A stretch of DNA of 64,000 nucleotides from Microbacterium sp. MYb72 (GTDB lineage Bacteria; Actinomycetota; Actinomycetes; Actinomycetales; Microbacteriaceae). Below, piece by piece: positions 17,735-26,234 of the stretch. The DNA is taken from positions 1-64,000 of the forward strand of contig NZ_PCOT01000022.1 of the NCBI RefSeq assembly GCF_002979415.1. Reading direction: 5' to 3'. Position 1 is the first letter of the stretch; every line of letters starts with the position of its first letter. The translations under genes were made by a program, and so were the position numbers. Below the pieces are notes generated by a model that was not told where the DNA came from, ran no database searches, and saw only the letters and a list, made by a program, of their open reading frames with translations.

Positions 17735-18243
17735 GCGCGGGGCGCGGGGGCGTCGTCGAGGGCCAGCTGCAGGAACGTCAGATCGAGCCATCGGCCGAAC
17801 TTCACGCCCACCTGCGGCATCCGCCCGGTCTCGACGAAGCCGAGCCTCTCGTGCAGGACGATGGAACCGGTGTTCTCGCTCGCCACAGCAGCCACCATGA
17901 CGTGCTTCCCGATCGCACGGGCGCGAGCGATCAGCTCGTTCATGAGCGCCTTGCCGATGCCGCGCCCGCGCTGATCGCCGCGGACGTACACCGAGTGCTC
18001 GACCGTGTGCCGGAACCCGTCGTGCGGGCGCCAGTCGCCGAACGTCGCGTACCCGAGGACGCCGTCGTCGTCGGATGCCACGAGCACCGGGTATCCGGCG
18101 CGGAAACGGTCGGCGAGCCAGGCGGCGCGGTCGTCGACGTCGACGGTGCGCTCGTTCCAGATCGCGGTGGTGTTCTGCACGGCGTCGTTGTAGATCTCGG
18201 TGATCGTCTCGAGGTCGACGATCTCGGCGTCTCTGATGTGCAC
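17731..18243 (-). CDS. GNAT N-acetyltransferase, phosphinothricin acetyltransferase-like
   Basis: 170-residue GNAT enzyme. The start [20 protein letters not shown] and [18 protein letters not shown] are typical of the phosphinothricin/methionine sulfone acetyltransferase (Pat/MddA) group. The acetyl-CoA loop is [14 protein letters not shown], and [15 protein letters not shown] closes the fold. Probable substrate is an amino-acid analogue amine (family inference). It overlaps pnuC by four bases, probably without functional link. Confidence 0.85.
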
Positions 18244-18528
18244 GTCGGTCTCCTCTGCGCTTTCGGGAGCGCGAGGCCGACGCTACCAGGATGCGACTGC
18301 TTCCCGACGATTCGTGTCAGCGGAGGGCGCCTGCAGGGTCGAACGGCTTCCGCTGCCGAGGTGCGGGGGACTTTCTCTCTTCACAATGGGCATCGTGCGA
18401 TGAGTTCTCCACACGAGTCGAAGGACGCGGCGATCGTGGCCGCGGTGCACCGGCATGACCGCCAGAATTCAGGGACGTTCTCACCTTCGACCTTGTCCCC
18501 GCGAACGTTACATGTAACAATCTGGTGC
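18244..18528. other. gap upstream of the toxin-antitoxin operon
   Basis: Apart from the promoter and palindrome just before mazE, I see no gene or RNA in this 285-base stretch. Its base composition is less GC-biased near 18480-18525 than the flanking genes. Confidence 0.35.
18507..18518. promoter_or_regulatory. palindromic operator before the mazE-like gene
   Basis: GTTACATGTAAC is a perfect 12-bp palindrome ending ten bases before the antitoxin ATG. A possible -35 (TTGTCC, 18493-18498) and -10 (TAACAA, 18515-18520) overlap it, so antitoxin binding would block transcription, the usual autoregulation in such operons. Confidence 0.55.
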
Positions 18529-18738
18529 ATGACCGGAAGGGAACGGGTCGCCGAGTACCGGCGGAGGATGCGCGAGAGAGGACTGCGGCCGCTTCAGGTC
18601 TGGGTGCCAGACGTCAGAGACCCGTCGTTCGCGGTGGAGGCCTCTCGTCAGACCGCTCTCATCGCCGCGCATCCCTTCGCTCAGGCCGAGCAGGCGTACA
18701 TCGAGTCGATCTCCGAGCCGTGGGGCGACTCGGAGTGA
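18529..18738 (+). CDS. MazE-like antitoxin (DUF3018 type)
   Basis: 69 residues. [20 protein letters not shown] is the ribbon/helix start of DUF3018 antitoxins, followed by [21 protein letters not shown], and an acidic C-terminus that would wrap the toxin. It should neutralise the MazF-like protein and bind the palindrome upstream. ATG 18529. Its stop overlaps the toxin GTG, giving the fixed order antitoxin-toxin. Confidence 0.82.
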
Positions 18739-19061
18739 TCCGCGGAGAGCTCTGGACCGTCGCAGGCGGCGTCTACTCGTCGAAACCGAGACCCGCCCTC
18801 ATCGTCCAGGACGATCTGTTCGGCGGTACCGATTCGGTGACGGTGCTGCCTCTGACGACGCACGCGGTCGATGCTCCGCTGCTGAGGATCCGGATACCGT
18901 CGACCGAGCTCAACGGCCTCGAGAAGGACAGCGACGTCATGATCGACAAGCTCACCACGGTGCGGCGGGTGAACGTGAGCACGCGTATCGGTCGCCTTGC
19001 CACGGCGCAGCTCGCCGAGGTGGAACGCGCCCTGATCGTCTTCCTCGGGTTGGCGCGATGA
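18735..19061 (+). CDS. PemK/MazF family toxin
   Basis: 108 residues. The MazF fold is shown by [10 protein letters not shown], the basic [13 protein letters not shown] strand with its catalytic Arg, VTVLPLTTH, and [12 protein letters not shown]. It would cut RNA at a short specific sequence when free of antitoxin. GTG start at 18735 overlaps the antitoxin stop, and its own stop overlaps the ATG of the next gene, so all three are translationally coupled. Confidence 0.85.
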
Positions 19062-19939
19062 AGAGCGCTCCGCGTGCCGATGATGTTCTCCGCCGCATCG
19101 TCGCAGAGGTGGATGCGGAGGAACTCGGGGCCTACGGCATCCACGTCTTGATCGGCGACGACACTGCCGCACACCGGTGGCGAAGCGACGACCGTGTGAA
19201 TCTGTATTCGGTGTCGAAGGGGGTCAGCGCGCTCGCCGCGGGGATCGCGGTCGATGAGGGCATCCTCTCGCTGGACTCCAGAGCCGTCGACGTTCTTCAG
19301 GTGGCGAGGCCCGGCGTCGATGCCGAGAAGGTGACTCTGCAGCACTTGCTCACGATGACCAGCGGAATCGACTTCGAATGGTTCGGCGATCACCCCGTGA
19401 CGTGGCCGGATCTCGCCGTCGAGATGCTCTCCCGGCCCTCCAACGACGGCGGCCGGGCGTTCCAGTACTCCGATGCGAGCACGTACGTCGCGATGCGGAT
19501 GCTCGGCGCCGTCGTCGGCGACGTCAGAGACTGGCTGATGCCGAGGCTGTTCACTCCCCTGGGTATCCACAATCCGCAATGGCATCGCTGTCCGAGGGGA
19601 TGGATCGTTGGCGGCAGCGGTCTGGAACTGCGCACCGAGGAGCTCGCACGCATAGGGCGGGTGCTTCGCGATCGCGGTGCGGGGTTCGTAAGCGCAGAGT
19701 GGATCGAGCGGATGCACTCCGACTGGCTCCCGTCTGGCGCCGACGGCGACTACGCGGCGTACGGGTTCGCCACGTGGAAAGGGCCCGGTCGGTGCTGGCG
19801 TCTCGACGGACGATACGGGCAGTACGTCGTCATCGACGACGCGGCGGATGCTGTCGTCACGATCACCGCGCATGAAGAGAGCCGCGACCACCGTCTGGCG
19901 GAGATCGCCGCCGGAGCACTCTTCACCGCCTCGGCATAG
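19058..19939 (+). CDS. beta-lactamase-like serine hydrolase
   Basis: 293 residues of the serine beta-lactamase/class C superfamily. The catalytic SxxK is SVSK (Ser51, Lys54), the second motif is YSD at 137-139, and LQHLLTMTSGIDFEW is a hallmark of this family. There is no signal peptide, so it works in the cytoplasm and is unlikely to be a true beta-lactamase; esterase or peptidase activity is more likely. The usual third motif (HxG-like) is hard to place. Its ATG overlaps the toxin stop, an unusual partner for a MazEF pair. Confidence 0.8.
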   Translation: MKSAPRADDVLRRIVAEVDAEELGAYGIHVLIGDDTAAHRWRSDDRVNLYSVSKGVSALAAGIAVDEGILSLDSRAVDVLQVARPGVDAEKVTLQHLLTMTSGIDFEWFGDHPVTWPDLAVEMLSRPSNDGGRAFQYSDASTYVAMRMLGAVVGDVRDWLMPRLFTPLGIHNPQWHRCPRGWIVGGSGLELRTEELARIGRVLRDRGAGFVSAEWIERMHSDWLPSGADGDYAAYGFATWKGPGRCWRLDGRYGQYVVIDDAADAVVTITAHEESRDHRLAEIAAGALFTASA

Positions 19940-19952
19940 GGCGTCGACCGCT

Positions 19953-20564
19953 CTACGCGCGCTCCACGGCCAACCGTCCGGCGAGCAGCACGTAGGTCGC
20001 GGCGAAGGTACGGCGCAGCCACGTCATCACGCGCGGTCGCGTGATGACGTGCGTGCGCATGGCCGCGGCGAAGGCGCCGTAGATGGCGAAGACCACGAAG
20101 GTCACCGCCATGAACACCAGGCTCAGCCACACCATCTGCCACGTCGCATCCGGGGCCCCCGCCGGCACGAACTGCGGCAGGAAAGCGAAGAAGAAGATCG
20201 TGAGCTTCGGGTTCAGCACGTTGATGAGCACAGCGGTGCGGATGACGCGCCACGACGACACCGGCTCGGCGCTCTTCTCGACGTCGAGCGCCGACCGGTC
20301 TCGGAGCGTCTGCCACGCGAGGTACAGCAGGTAGGCGACGCCCAGCCATTTGATGGTCTGAAACGCGATTGCCGAGGCGTTGAGGATCGCGGCGAGACCG
20401 GTGATGGCGGCGATCATGTGCGGGATGACGCCGAGCGTGCAGCCGAACGCGGCGATGACGCCGGCTCTGGTCCCGCGCGAGAGCCCGGCGGCGATCGAGT
20501 AGACCGCTCCGGTGCCCGGCGTGGCCGCCACGACCAGGGTGGTGAGGAGGAATGCGATGGTCAC
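19953..20564 (-). CDS. LysE family exporter
   Basis: 203 residues with six membrane helices. LysE/RhtB features: ATPGTGAVYSIAAGLSRGTRAGVIAAFGCTLG at the N-terminus and LNPKLTIFFFAFLPQFV in the middle. Exports amino acids or small metabolites; the substrate is not readable. The GTG at 20564 overlaps the stop of the upstream membrane-protein gene (GTGA), so both are coupled. Confidence 0.88.
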   Translation of the reverse strand: MTIAFLLTTLVVAATPGTGAVYSIAAGLSRGTRAGVIAAFGCTLGVIPHMIAAITGLAAILNASAIAFQTIKWLGVAYLLYLAWQTLRDRSALDVEKSAEPVSSWRVIRTAVLINVLNPKLTIFFFAFLPQFVPAGAPDATWQMVWLSLVFMAVTFVVFAIYGAFAAAMRTHVITRPRVMTWLRRTFAATYVLLAGRLAVERA

Positions 20565-21802
20565 AGGTTCGCCTTCGTGCTCAGGGCGTCGCGCACGACG
20601 ATCGCGCGGCGCAGGTCGACCATGATCGGGTCGAAGAAGCGCTCCCGGTATCGGGGTTCGCTCACCGCCGAGAAGATGAACGGCAGCGTCGCGATCAGCG
20701 AGAGCAGGGTGGCCGCCTTGATGAGGTTGACGGTGACGGTGAGCTTGGCGCCGCCGATCACGAGCGGCTCGACCGGGAGCGGCTGGGTGGCGCTGCCCGG
20801 TCCGACCCAGAGCTCGACGACGCCGAACGGGATCGCGACCGACCCGATGACGATCAGCAGGGCGCACAGCAGCGCCGCGAAGAACAGCGCCTGCAGCAGC
20901 TGCGCGAACGTCATGACGAGCAGGATGTTCATCCGCTGCGGCCACCGGAGCGGATGCCGGGAGCCGGACGCCGCGCCGATGCGCTCGGCGGGAGTGTCGA
21001 GCAGGAGCGCGGCGCGCTGCTCGGGCGTCGGGGCGTAGGTCTCGTCGTCGATCTCGCCCGCGCTCACGCGCAGCACGACGATGGTCGCGAGGGCTCCGAT
21101 GACCAGGCCGACGAGGGCGAGCGAGGAGCCGTGCAGCGCGGACGCCATCTGCCAGACCTCGGCGGAGAAGAACGCGAACACCACGAGCATCAGGATCACC
21201 GGGAGGGCGATCGACGCCATGTGGCCGATGGCGGAGGCGTTGCGCACGGCGAGGCGCGAGGCCCAGGAGATGAGGGCGCCGCCGCCCATGCCGGTGATGA
21301 GCACGCACACCGCGATGATCACCAGGGTCTCGAGCACCGGGCTGACCGTGGCCTGGCGGTCGACGGCGTAGCCGCCGGCGATGAGGGCCGCGGCGCACAG
21401 CACGATGACGGATGCCGCGACCGCCGTCCCGATGCCGACGGGCAGCCGTCGCACCGCGAACCGCACGAGCGCGAAGGCGAGCCAGGCGATGGCGAGCGCG
21501 AGCAGGAGCAGCACGAGCACGAGCACGGCGATCACAGTGTCGTCTTCGTCGTCGTCGCCGTAGAGCCCGATGGCGATGCCGAGCGCGAGGGTGAGCCCGC
21601 CCGTGAGGAGGAACCCGGCGACGGTGACCCAGGTGAGCAGCGGGGCGACGCGTCGAGGCAGATCAGTGAACCAGCGGCGCAGGGGCACGAAGGTCGGCAG
21701 ACCCTGCTCGCGGAACCAGCGGTCGGCGTCGCGTCTCACGGTCGCGGCGGGCACGGAGGCCGGACGTGGTCGCGATCGACGGCGACGGCGTGCGGAAGAC
21801 AT
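20561..21802 (-). CDS. polytopic membrane protein of unknown function
   Basis: 413 residues from ATG 21802, with an Arg-rich start, a cytoplasmic stretch (DADRWFREQGLPTFVPLRRWF), and about eight to nine hydrophobic segments. A conserved-looking soluble loop ETYAPTPEQRAALLLDTP lies between helices. I do not recognise the family. It sits upstream of and coupled to the LysE gene. Confidence 0.68.
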   Translation of the reverse strand: MSSARRRRRSRPRPASVPAATVRRDADRWFREQGLPTFVPLRRWFTDLPRRVAPLLTWVTVAGFLLTGGLTLALGIAIGLYGDDDEDDTVIAVLVLVLLLLALAIAWLAFALVRFAVRRLPVGIGTAVAASVIVLCAAALIAGGYAVDRQATVSPVLETLVIIAVCVLITGMGGGALISWASRLAVRNASAIGHMASIALPVILMLVVFAFFSAEVWQMASALHGSSLALVGLVIGALATIVVLRVSAGEIDDETYAPTPEQRAALLLDTPAERIGAASGSRHPLRWPQRMNILLVMTFAQLLQALFFAALLCALLIVIGSVAIPFGVVELWVGPGSATQPLPVEPLVIGGAKLTVTVNLIKAATLLSLIATLPFIFSAVSEPRYRERFFDPIMVDLRRAIVVRDALSTKANL

Positions 21803-22005
21803 GGAGCCGAGGATACGGCACACGGTCGCGGGTCGCGCCCCGGCTTCGGCATGTTCGCCGGCTCCGATGTGCGGGCGCTCGGTGCGCCGCGCCTGCTCTG
21901 CGATGATCGACGTCGAGGGTCTGCCCGTCGCGGCAGCGGCCGCCGCCATCCGTGCCACCGCCAGGTGCCCTCGAGAGCCCAGCCGCAGCGCAGAAGGAGA
22001 TCGCC

Positions 22006-22989
22006 ATGACCAGGACGCGATGGGCCGTGCTCGGCCCGGGAGTGATCAGCGGGGACTTCGCCACGGGGCTCCGGAGCTCGCACCTCGGCGTGCTGCACGC
22101 CGTTGGCAGCTCCGCGCCGGAGCGGGCTGCGGCCTTCGCCGCCGAGCACGGCGCCGCGGCATCCGGCGCCTACGACGAGATCCTCGCCAGAGAAGACGTG
22201 GATGCCGTCTACATCGGCACCGTGCACACGACGCACTCGGCTCTCGCGATCCGCGCGCTCGAGGCGGGCAAGGCGGTGCTGTGCGAGAAGCCGATCACCC
22301 CGACCGCCGCGGAGACCGATCTGGTGCTCGCGGCCGCGGCGCGCTCGGGGCGCCCGTTCGTCGAGGCGTTCAAGCAGCGCTTCGGTCCCTTCGCCGACCT
22401 GCTGCGCGGGCTGATCGCCGACCGTGAGCTGGGGGAGCCGCTCTCGCTCGTCGCGGGCTTCGGCTACGACCAGTCCCCGCGCACCGGTCGCGCGTTCGAC
22501 CCGGCGCTCGCCGGGGGAGCGATCCTCGACGTGGGCTGCTATCCGGCATCCCTCGCGATCGAGGTGGCGACCGTGTCCGGGCGCGGTGGGCTTCCGGCCG
22601 CCTTCGGCGACGTGAGCGCCGAATGGGTGAACGGGGTGGATGCCGACACCACGGCGCACCTGACGATCGGCGACCTCGCGGTCGAGCTGCGCACGGCCGT
22701 CATCCGCGAGATGCCTGGGGCCGCCGTGCTGCACTGCGCCGACGGCGACATCGTGATGCCCGATGCCTGGGGCAGCCGCACCGAGAGTCCCTCCTCGCTC
22801 ATCCTGCGACGCGGTGCGGAGGAGCGTGTGGTGACCGTCCCGGTCGTGCAGCCGATGGGCGCGGAGGCGGATGCCGTGTCGCTCGCGCTCGCCGAAGGGC
22901 GGGTCGAGGCTCCGGAGATGACCTGGGCCGACAGCGCGGCGATCGCCCGACTCTGCACGGGCTGGCTGGACGCGGCGCGTCGCCCGTAA
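22006..22989 (+). CDS. Gfo/Idh/MocA family oxidoreductase
   Basis: 327-residue NAD(P)-dependent dehydrogenase. The Rossmann motif is VLGPGVISGDFATGL, the nucleotide/active-site motif CEKPITPTAAET contains the catalytic Lys, and FVEAFKQRFGPF and DVGCYPASLAI follow the pattern of the dihydrodiol/trans-1,2-dihydrobenzene dehydrogenase-like branch. Substrate is probably a sugar or polyol, not identifiable. ATG at 22006 is preferred for AAGGAG nine bases upstream. It stands alone. Confidence 0.86.
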   Translation: MTRTRWAVLGPGVISGDFATGLRSSHLGVLHAVGSSAPERAAAFAAEHGAAASGAYDEILAREDVDAVYIGTVHTTHSALAIRALEAGKAVLCEKPITPTAAETDLVLAAAARSGRPFVEAFKQRFGPFADLLRGLIADRELGEPLSLVAGFGYDQSPRTGRAFDPALAGGAILDVGCYPASLAIEVATVSGRGGLPAAFGDVSAEWVNGVDADTTAHLTIGDLAVELRTAVIREMPGAAVLHCADGDIVMPDAWGSRTESPSSLILRRGAEERVVTVPVVQPMGAEADAVSLALAEGRVEAPEMTWADSAAIARLCTGWLDAARRP

Positions 22990-23002
22990 GCGCCGACGTC
23001 GT

Positions 23003-23021
23003 GTGCACTCGCCGAGTGCAC
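23003..23021. repeat. GTGCACTCG palindrome, solitary copy
   Basis: GTGCACTCGCCGAGTGCAC has 9-base arms around a single C. It is the same element as the cluster near 41 kb and lies in the 103-base gap between convergent genes, where it could act as a terminator. Confidence 0.65.
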
Positions 23022-23092
23022 GTGATGTCGACGTCGACAAGCCGTGCTTTCGGCGACGTCACGTGATGTCGCCGTGGAACGGCGAGCGGGCG

Positions 23093-24010
23093 TCAGTGGC
23101 GAACCGCGCTCGGCGACTCCTCGCCCTCGTGGAACTCGACCTTCTTGCCCAGCATCCGTCCGATGCCGAGCACGATGCCGACGATGACGAGGCCGACCGC
23201 GAGGCCGGCGATCGCCGAGAACAGGGTGTCGCCGATCCACACGATCACCGGGCCCGCGGCATGGAGGAGCTCCTCGATGCCGTGCAGGATGTCGGCGCCG
23301 AAGTGCACGCCCACCTCGGCGAGGTTCACGAGCACGAGGTGCCCGCCGACCCAGAGCATCGCGACGGTGCCCAGGATGCTGATGAAGCGGAACACCGCGG
23401 GCATCGCGTTCACCAGGCGGGTGCCGTTGCGGCTGACCCGCTTGTCGGAGCTCTCGGCCATCTTCAGGCCGATGTCGTCGATCTTCACGAGCAGGGCGAC
23501 CGCTCCGTAGACGACGCCGGTCATGACCAGGGCGATCACGGCGAGGATCGCGAGCGTCATCCAGATGTCGAGCCCCTTGTCGAGGCTCGCGAGCGAGATG
23601 AGCATGATCTCGGTCGACAGGATCAGGTCGGTCCGGACGGCGCCGAACACGAGTTTCCTCTCGTCGCGGGCGCCCTCGTCCTCATGGCCGTGCTGCACGC
23701 CGAACCACTCGAGCACCTTCTCGGCGCCCTCGAAGCAGAGGTAGGCCCCGCCGAGGATCAGCAGGTACGGCAGCACCCAGGGGGCGAAGGCCGTGAGCAG
23801 CAGCGCCACCGGGATGATGATGAGGAACTTGTTCGCGAGAGATCCGAGCGCGATCTTGCCGACCACGGGCAGCTCGCGCGCGGGCGAGATGCCCTGCACG
23901 TACTGCGGTGTGACGGCGGCGTCGTCGATCACGACGCCAGCGGCCTTGGCCGAGGCCTTCATCGCGGCGCTCAGGATGTCGTCGACGACGGCGAGCAGTC
24001 CAACGGACAT
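23093..24010 (-). CDS. DUF808 (YedI-like) membrane protein
   Basis: 305 residues, several membrane helices. DUF808 features: the start GLLAVVDDILSAAMKASAKAAGVVIDDAAVTPQYV, then GKIALGSLANKFLIIIPVALLL, GAYLCFEGAEKVLEW, and ILSTEIMLISLASL. Its role in the membrane is unknown. ATG 24010 has an AGGGGG site; an upstream ATG at 24043 would add an unlikely stretch. Confidence 0.88.
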   Translation of the reverse strand: MSVGLLAVVDDILSAAMKASAKAAGVVIDDAAVTPQYVQGISPARELPVVGKIALGSLANKFLIIIPVALLLTAFAPWVLPYLLILGGAYLCFEGAEKVLEWFGVQHGHEDEGARDERKLVFGAVRTDLILSTEIMLISLASLDKGLDIWMTLAILAVIALVMTGVVYGAVALLVKIDDIGLKMAESSDKRVSRNGTRLVNAMPAVFRFISILGTVAMLWVGGHLVLVNLAEVGVHFGADILHGIEELLHAAGPVIVWIGDTLFSAIAGLAVGLVIVGIVLGIGRMLGKKVEFHEGEESPSAVRH

Positions 24011-24158
24011 GGGCGTCCCCCTGTTTCGAGTGTCGGGGAGCAACTCTACCGAGTCCGCAGAAACTCACAGCGCGCTCCCAGCCCCGCGGGACCAAAACGG
24101 CGCCGGCATCCGTTCTCCCTTATGACGCTGCAGCCAGCCGCGTCAGACAAGGAGCATC

Positions 24159-24632
24159 ATGTCGCACGACTACCGCAAGACGGCCGAGGCGGTCGGCGCC
24201 CTCACCGACGCGCAGTACAAGGTCACCCAGCGCGACGGCACCGAGCCGCCGTTCCGCAACGCCTACTGGGACAACCATGACGACGGCATCTACGTCGACG
24301 TCGTCTCGGGCCAGCCGCTGTTCTCCTCCCTCGACAAGTTCGACAGCGGAACCGGATGGCCGAGCTTCACCAAGCCGATCGACGCGGATGCCGTCACCAC
24401 CCGCACCGACCGCACACTGTGGATGTCGCGCACGGAGGCGCGCTCCACCGGCGCCGACAGCCACCTCGGGCACGTCTTCGATGACGGACCCGTCGAGGAC
24501 GGCGGCCTGCGCTACTGCATGAACTCCGCGGCCCTGCGTTTCATCCCGGCATCCCGCCTGGAGGAAGAGGGCTACGGTCGATACAGCGACCTCTTCACCC
24601 ACACCGACACCCCCATCGAGGAGCAGTCATGA
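24159..24632 (+). CDS. msrB: peptide-methionine (R)-S-oxide reductase MsrB
   Basis: 157 residues. Repairs methionine R-sulfoxide in proteins. The catalytic Cys is Cys120 in [19 protein letters not shown] and [14 protein letters not shown] are family signatures. The two CxxC zinc pairs of many MsrB proteins are missing (for example VSGQPLFSS), so this is the zinc-free type. AAGGAG precedes the ATG; the stop overlaps msrA. Confidence 0.93.
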   Translation: MSHDYRKTAEAVGALTDAQYKVTQRDGTEPPFRNAYWDNHDDGIYVDVVSGQPLFSSLDKFDSGTGWPSFTKPIDADAVTTRTDRTLWMSRTEARSTGADSHLGHVFDDGPVEDGGLRYCMNSAALRFIPASRLEEEGYGRYSDLFTHTDTPIEEQS

Positions 24633-25174
24633 CCGACACCGGAACCATCACCCGCACCACCGGCACCGAGACCGCCGTGCTCGCCGGCGGCTGCTTCTGG
24701 GGTATGGAGGACCTGATCCGCCGCCAGCCCGGCGTGCTCGACACCCGGGTCGGCTACACGGGCGGGTCGAACGACCACGCCACCTACCGCAACCACCCCG
24801 GTCACGCGGAGGCCGTGGAGATCGTCTTCGACCCGTCGAAGACGTCGTACCGCGACATCCTCGCGTTCTTCTTCCAGATCCACGACCCGTCGACCCTGGA
24901 CCGTCAGGGCAACGACATCGGGTCGAGCTACCGGTCGGCGATCTTCCCGCTCTCCCCCGAGCAGGAGCAGGTCGCGCGCGACACGATCGCCGACGTCGAC
25001 GCCTCGGGGCTGTGGCCCGGCAAGGCCGTCACCACGATCGAGCCCGAGGGCCCGTTCTGGGAGGCCGAGCCCGAGCACCAGGACTACCTGATCCGCTATC
25101 CCAACGGCTACACCTGCCACTTCCCGCGCGCGGGATGGGTGCTGCCGAAGCGCGAGGAGAGCGCCGCTCTCTGA
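24629..25174 (+). CDS. msrA: peptide-methionine (S)-S-oxide reductase MsrA
   Basis: 181 residues. Repairs the S-epimer of methionine sulfoxide. The catalytic motif GGCFWG has Cys22; VGYTGG and [11 protein letters not shown] are conserved. It forms a two-gene repair operon with msrB (ATGA overlap), probably supported by cytoplasmic thioredoxin. Confidence 0.94.
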   Translation: MTDTGTITRTTGTETAVLAGGCFWGMEDLIRRQPGVLDTRVGYTGGSNDHATYRNHPGHAEAVEIVFDPSKTSYRDILAFFFQIHDPSTLDRQGNDIGSSYRSAIFPLSPEQEQVARDTIADVDASGLWPGKAVTTIEPEGPFWEAEPEHQDYLIRYPNGYTCHFPRAGWVLPKREESAAL

Positions 25175-25184
25175 TCCGCGCACC

Positions 25185-25221
25185 GAGGCCGACGCTCCTC
25201 CTCGTGGAGGGCGTCGGCCTC
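25185..25221. terminator. hairpin after msrA
   Basis: GAGGCCGACGC at 25185-25195 pairs with GCGTCGGCCTC at 25211-25221. It lies between convergent msrA and the hydrolase gene, and can serve both. Confidence 0.65.
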
Positions 25222-25252
25222 TGTCGTGTGGCGCGGGCGCCAGGCGCCGCGG

Positions 25253-26053
25253 TCAGCCCTCGGCGAGGAACGCCAGCGCGGCCTCCTTGAAGGCGCGCGA
25301 ACCAGGGGCGTTGAAGTGGTTGCGGTCGGGGATCTCGAAGAAGCTCCCGTGCGGGGCCGCGGCCGCCAGGGCCCTCGACCCCTCGATGATCGCGTCCTTC
25401 GACCCTGTGGCGAAGAGGATCGGGCTCGACGGGGCGTCGGCGGGGTCGGGGTCGATCGTGCGGGAGGCGCGCATGCCCTCCGCGAGCGCGATCAGGGCGC
25501 GCAGGTCGTTGCCGGGCACCCGCTCGGTGAGGGCGATGTAGTTCTGCGTCGTGGGGTCGTCGACGGGAGCGCCGTCGGCGAGGAACGCACGCACCTGGTC
25601 GAGGTTCAGCCGGGCCAGGGGGATGCCGTCTGGAACGCCGCCGAGCACCCCGCGTCCGATGCGCTGCGGCAGGTCGCGGATGACCTCCCACCCCACGCGC
25701 GCGCCGAGCGAGTAGCCGAGGTAGTACGCGTCGTCGACGAGGTAGGCGTCCATCACCGTCTCGACGTCGGTGGCCAGGGTGCGGATGCCGTAGTCGCCGG
25801 GCTCGTGCGGCTTCTCGCTGAGACCGTGGCCGCGCTGGTCGAGGGCGAGCACACGGTAGCCGGCGCGGGTGAGGTCGCGGACCCACCCGGTGAGCACCCA
25901 GTTGTCGCGCGCGTTGGAGGCGAAACCGTGCACGGCGACGACGACGGGCGCGTCGAGGTCGCCCCACGTGTAGGTCGCGAGACGGGTGCCGTCGGCGGAG
26001 TACACCTGCTGCGGCTCGGGCATGCGGGTCAGGTCAGCGAGAGGAACGGCCAC
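25253..26053 (-). CDS. alpha/beta hydrolase
   Basis: 266 residues of the alpha/beta hydrolase fold. The oxyanion region is VHGFASNARDNW, DQRGHGLSEKP is typical of lipase/haloalkane-type members, the nucleophile is Ser in GYSLGARVG, the Asp is in FATGSKDAI and the His is in IPDRNHFN. Cytoplasmic, no signal peptide. Substrate unknown. Confidence 0.85.
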   Translation of the reverse strand: MAVPLADLTRMPEPQQVYSADGTRLATYTWGDLDAPVVVAVHGFASNARDNWVLTGWVRDLTRAGYRVLALDQRGHGLSEKPHEPGDYGIRTLATDVETVMDAYLVDDAYYLGYSLGARVGWEVIRDLPQRIGRGVLGGVPDGIPLARLNLDQVRAFLADGAPVDDPTTQNYIALTERVPGNDLRALIALAEGMRASRTIDPDPADAPSSPILFATGSKDAIIEGSRALAAAAPHGSFFEIPDRNHFNAPGSRAFKEAALAFLAEG

Positions 26054-26170
26054 GCATCCATCTTGGCCCGATCGGCGGGGTGGAGGGCGTCGACCGCGGC
26101 GAGTTCCTCAGGGTGGGAGTCCCTGGGCGGTTCCCCCAGTTGTGACGGAAAGACACCCCCGTCGCTATTT

Positions 26171-26198
26171 CACTATTGTGTCGATCGTCACAATAGTG
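26171..26198. promoter_or_regulatory. inverted-repeat operator before the permease gene
   Basis: CACTATTGTG at 26171-26180 is the exact complement of CACAATAGTG at 26189-26198, with eight bases between. It is AT-rich for this genome and lies 36 bases before the permease ATG, where a dimeric repressor would sit on the promoter. No regulator gene is adjacent. Confidence 0.6.
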
Positions 26199-26234
26199 CA
26201 ATATCATGGACGAAGCTGAACAAGGGAGTTGAGC

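Noticed and set aside
18735..19061. Toxin gene starting at an ATG further upstream
   Set aside because: That frame is a shadow of the antitoxin; the GTG overlap and the family start support 18735.
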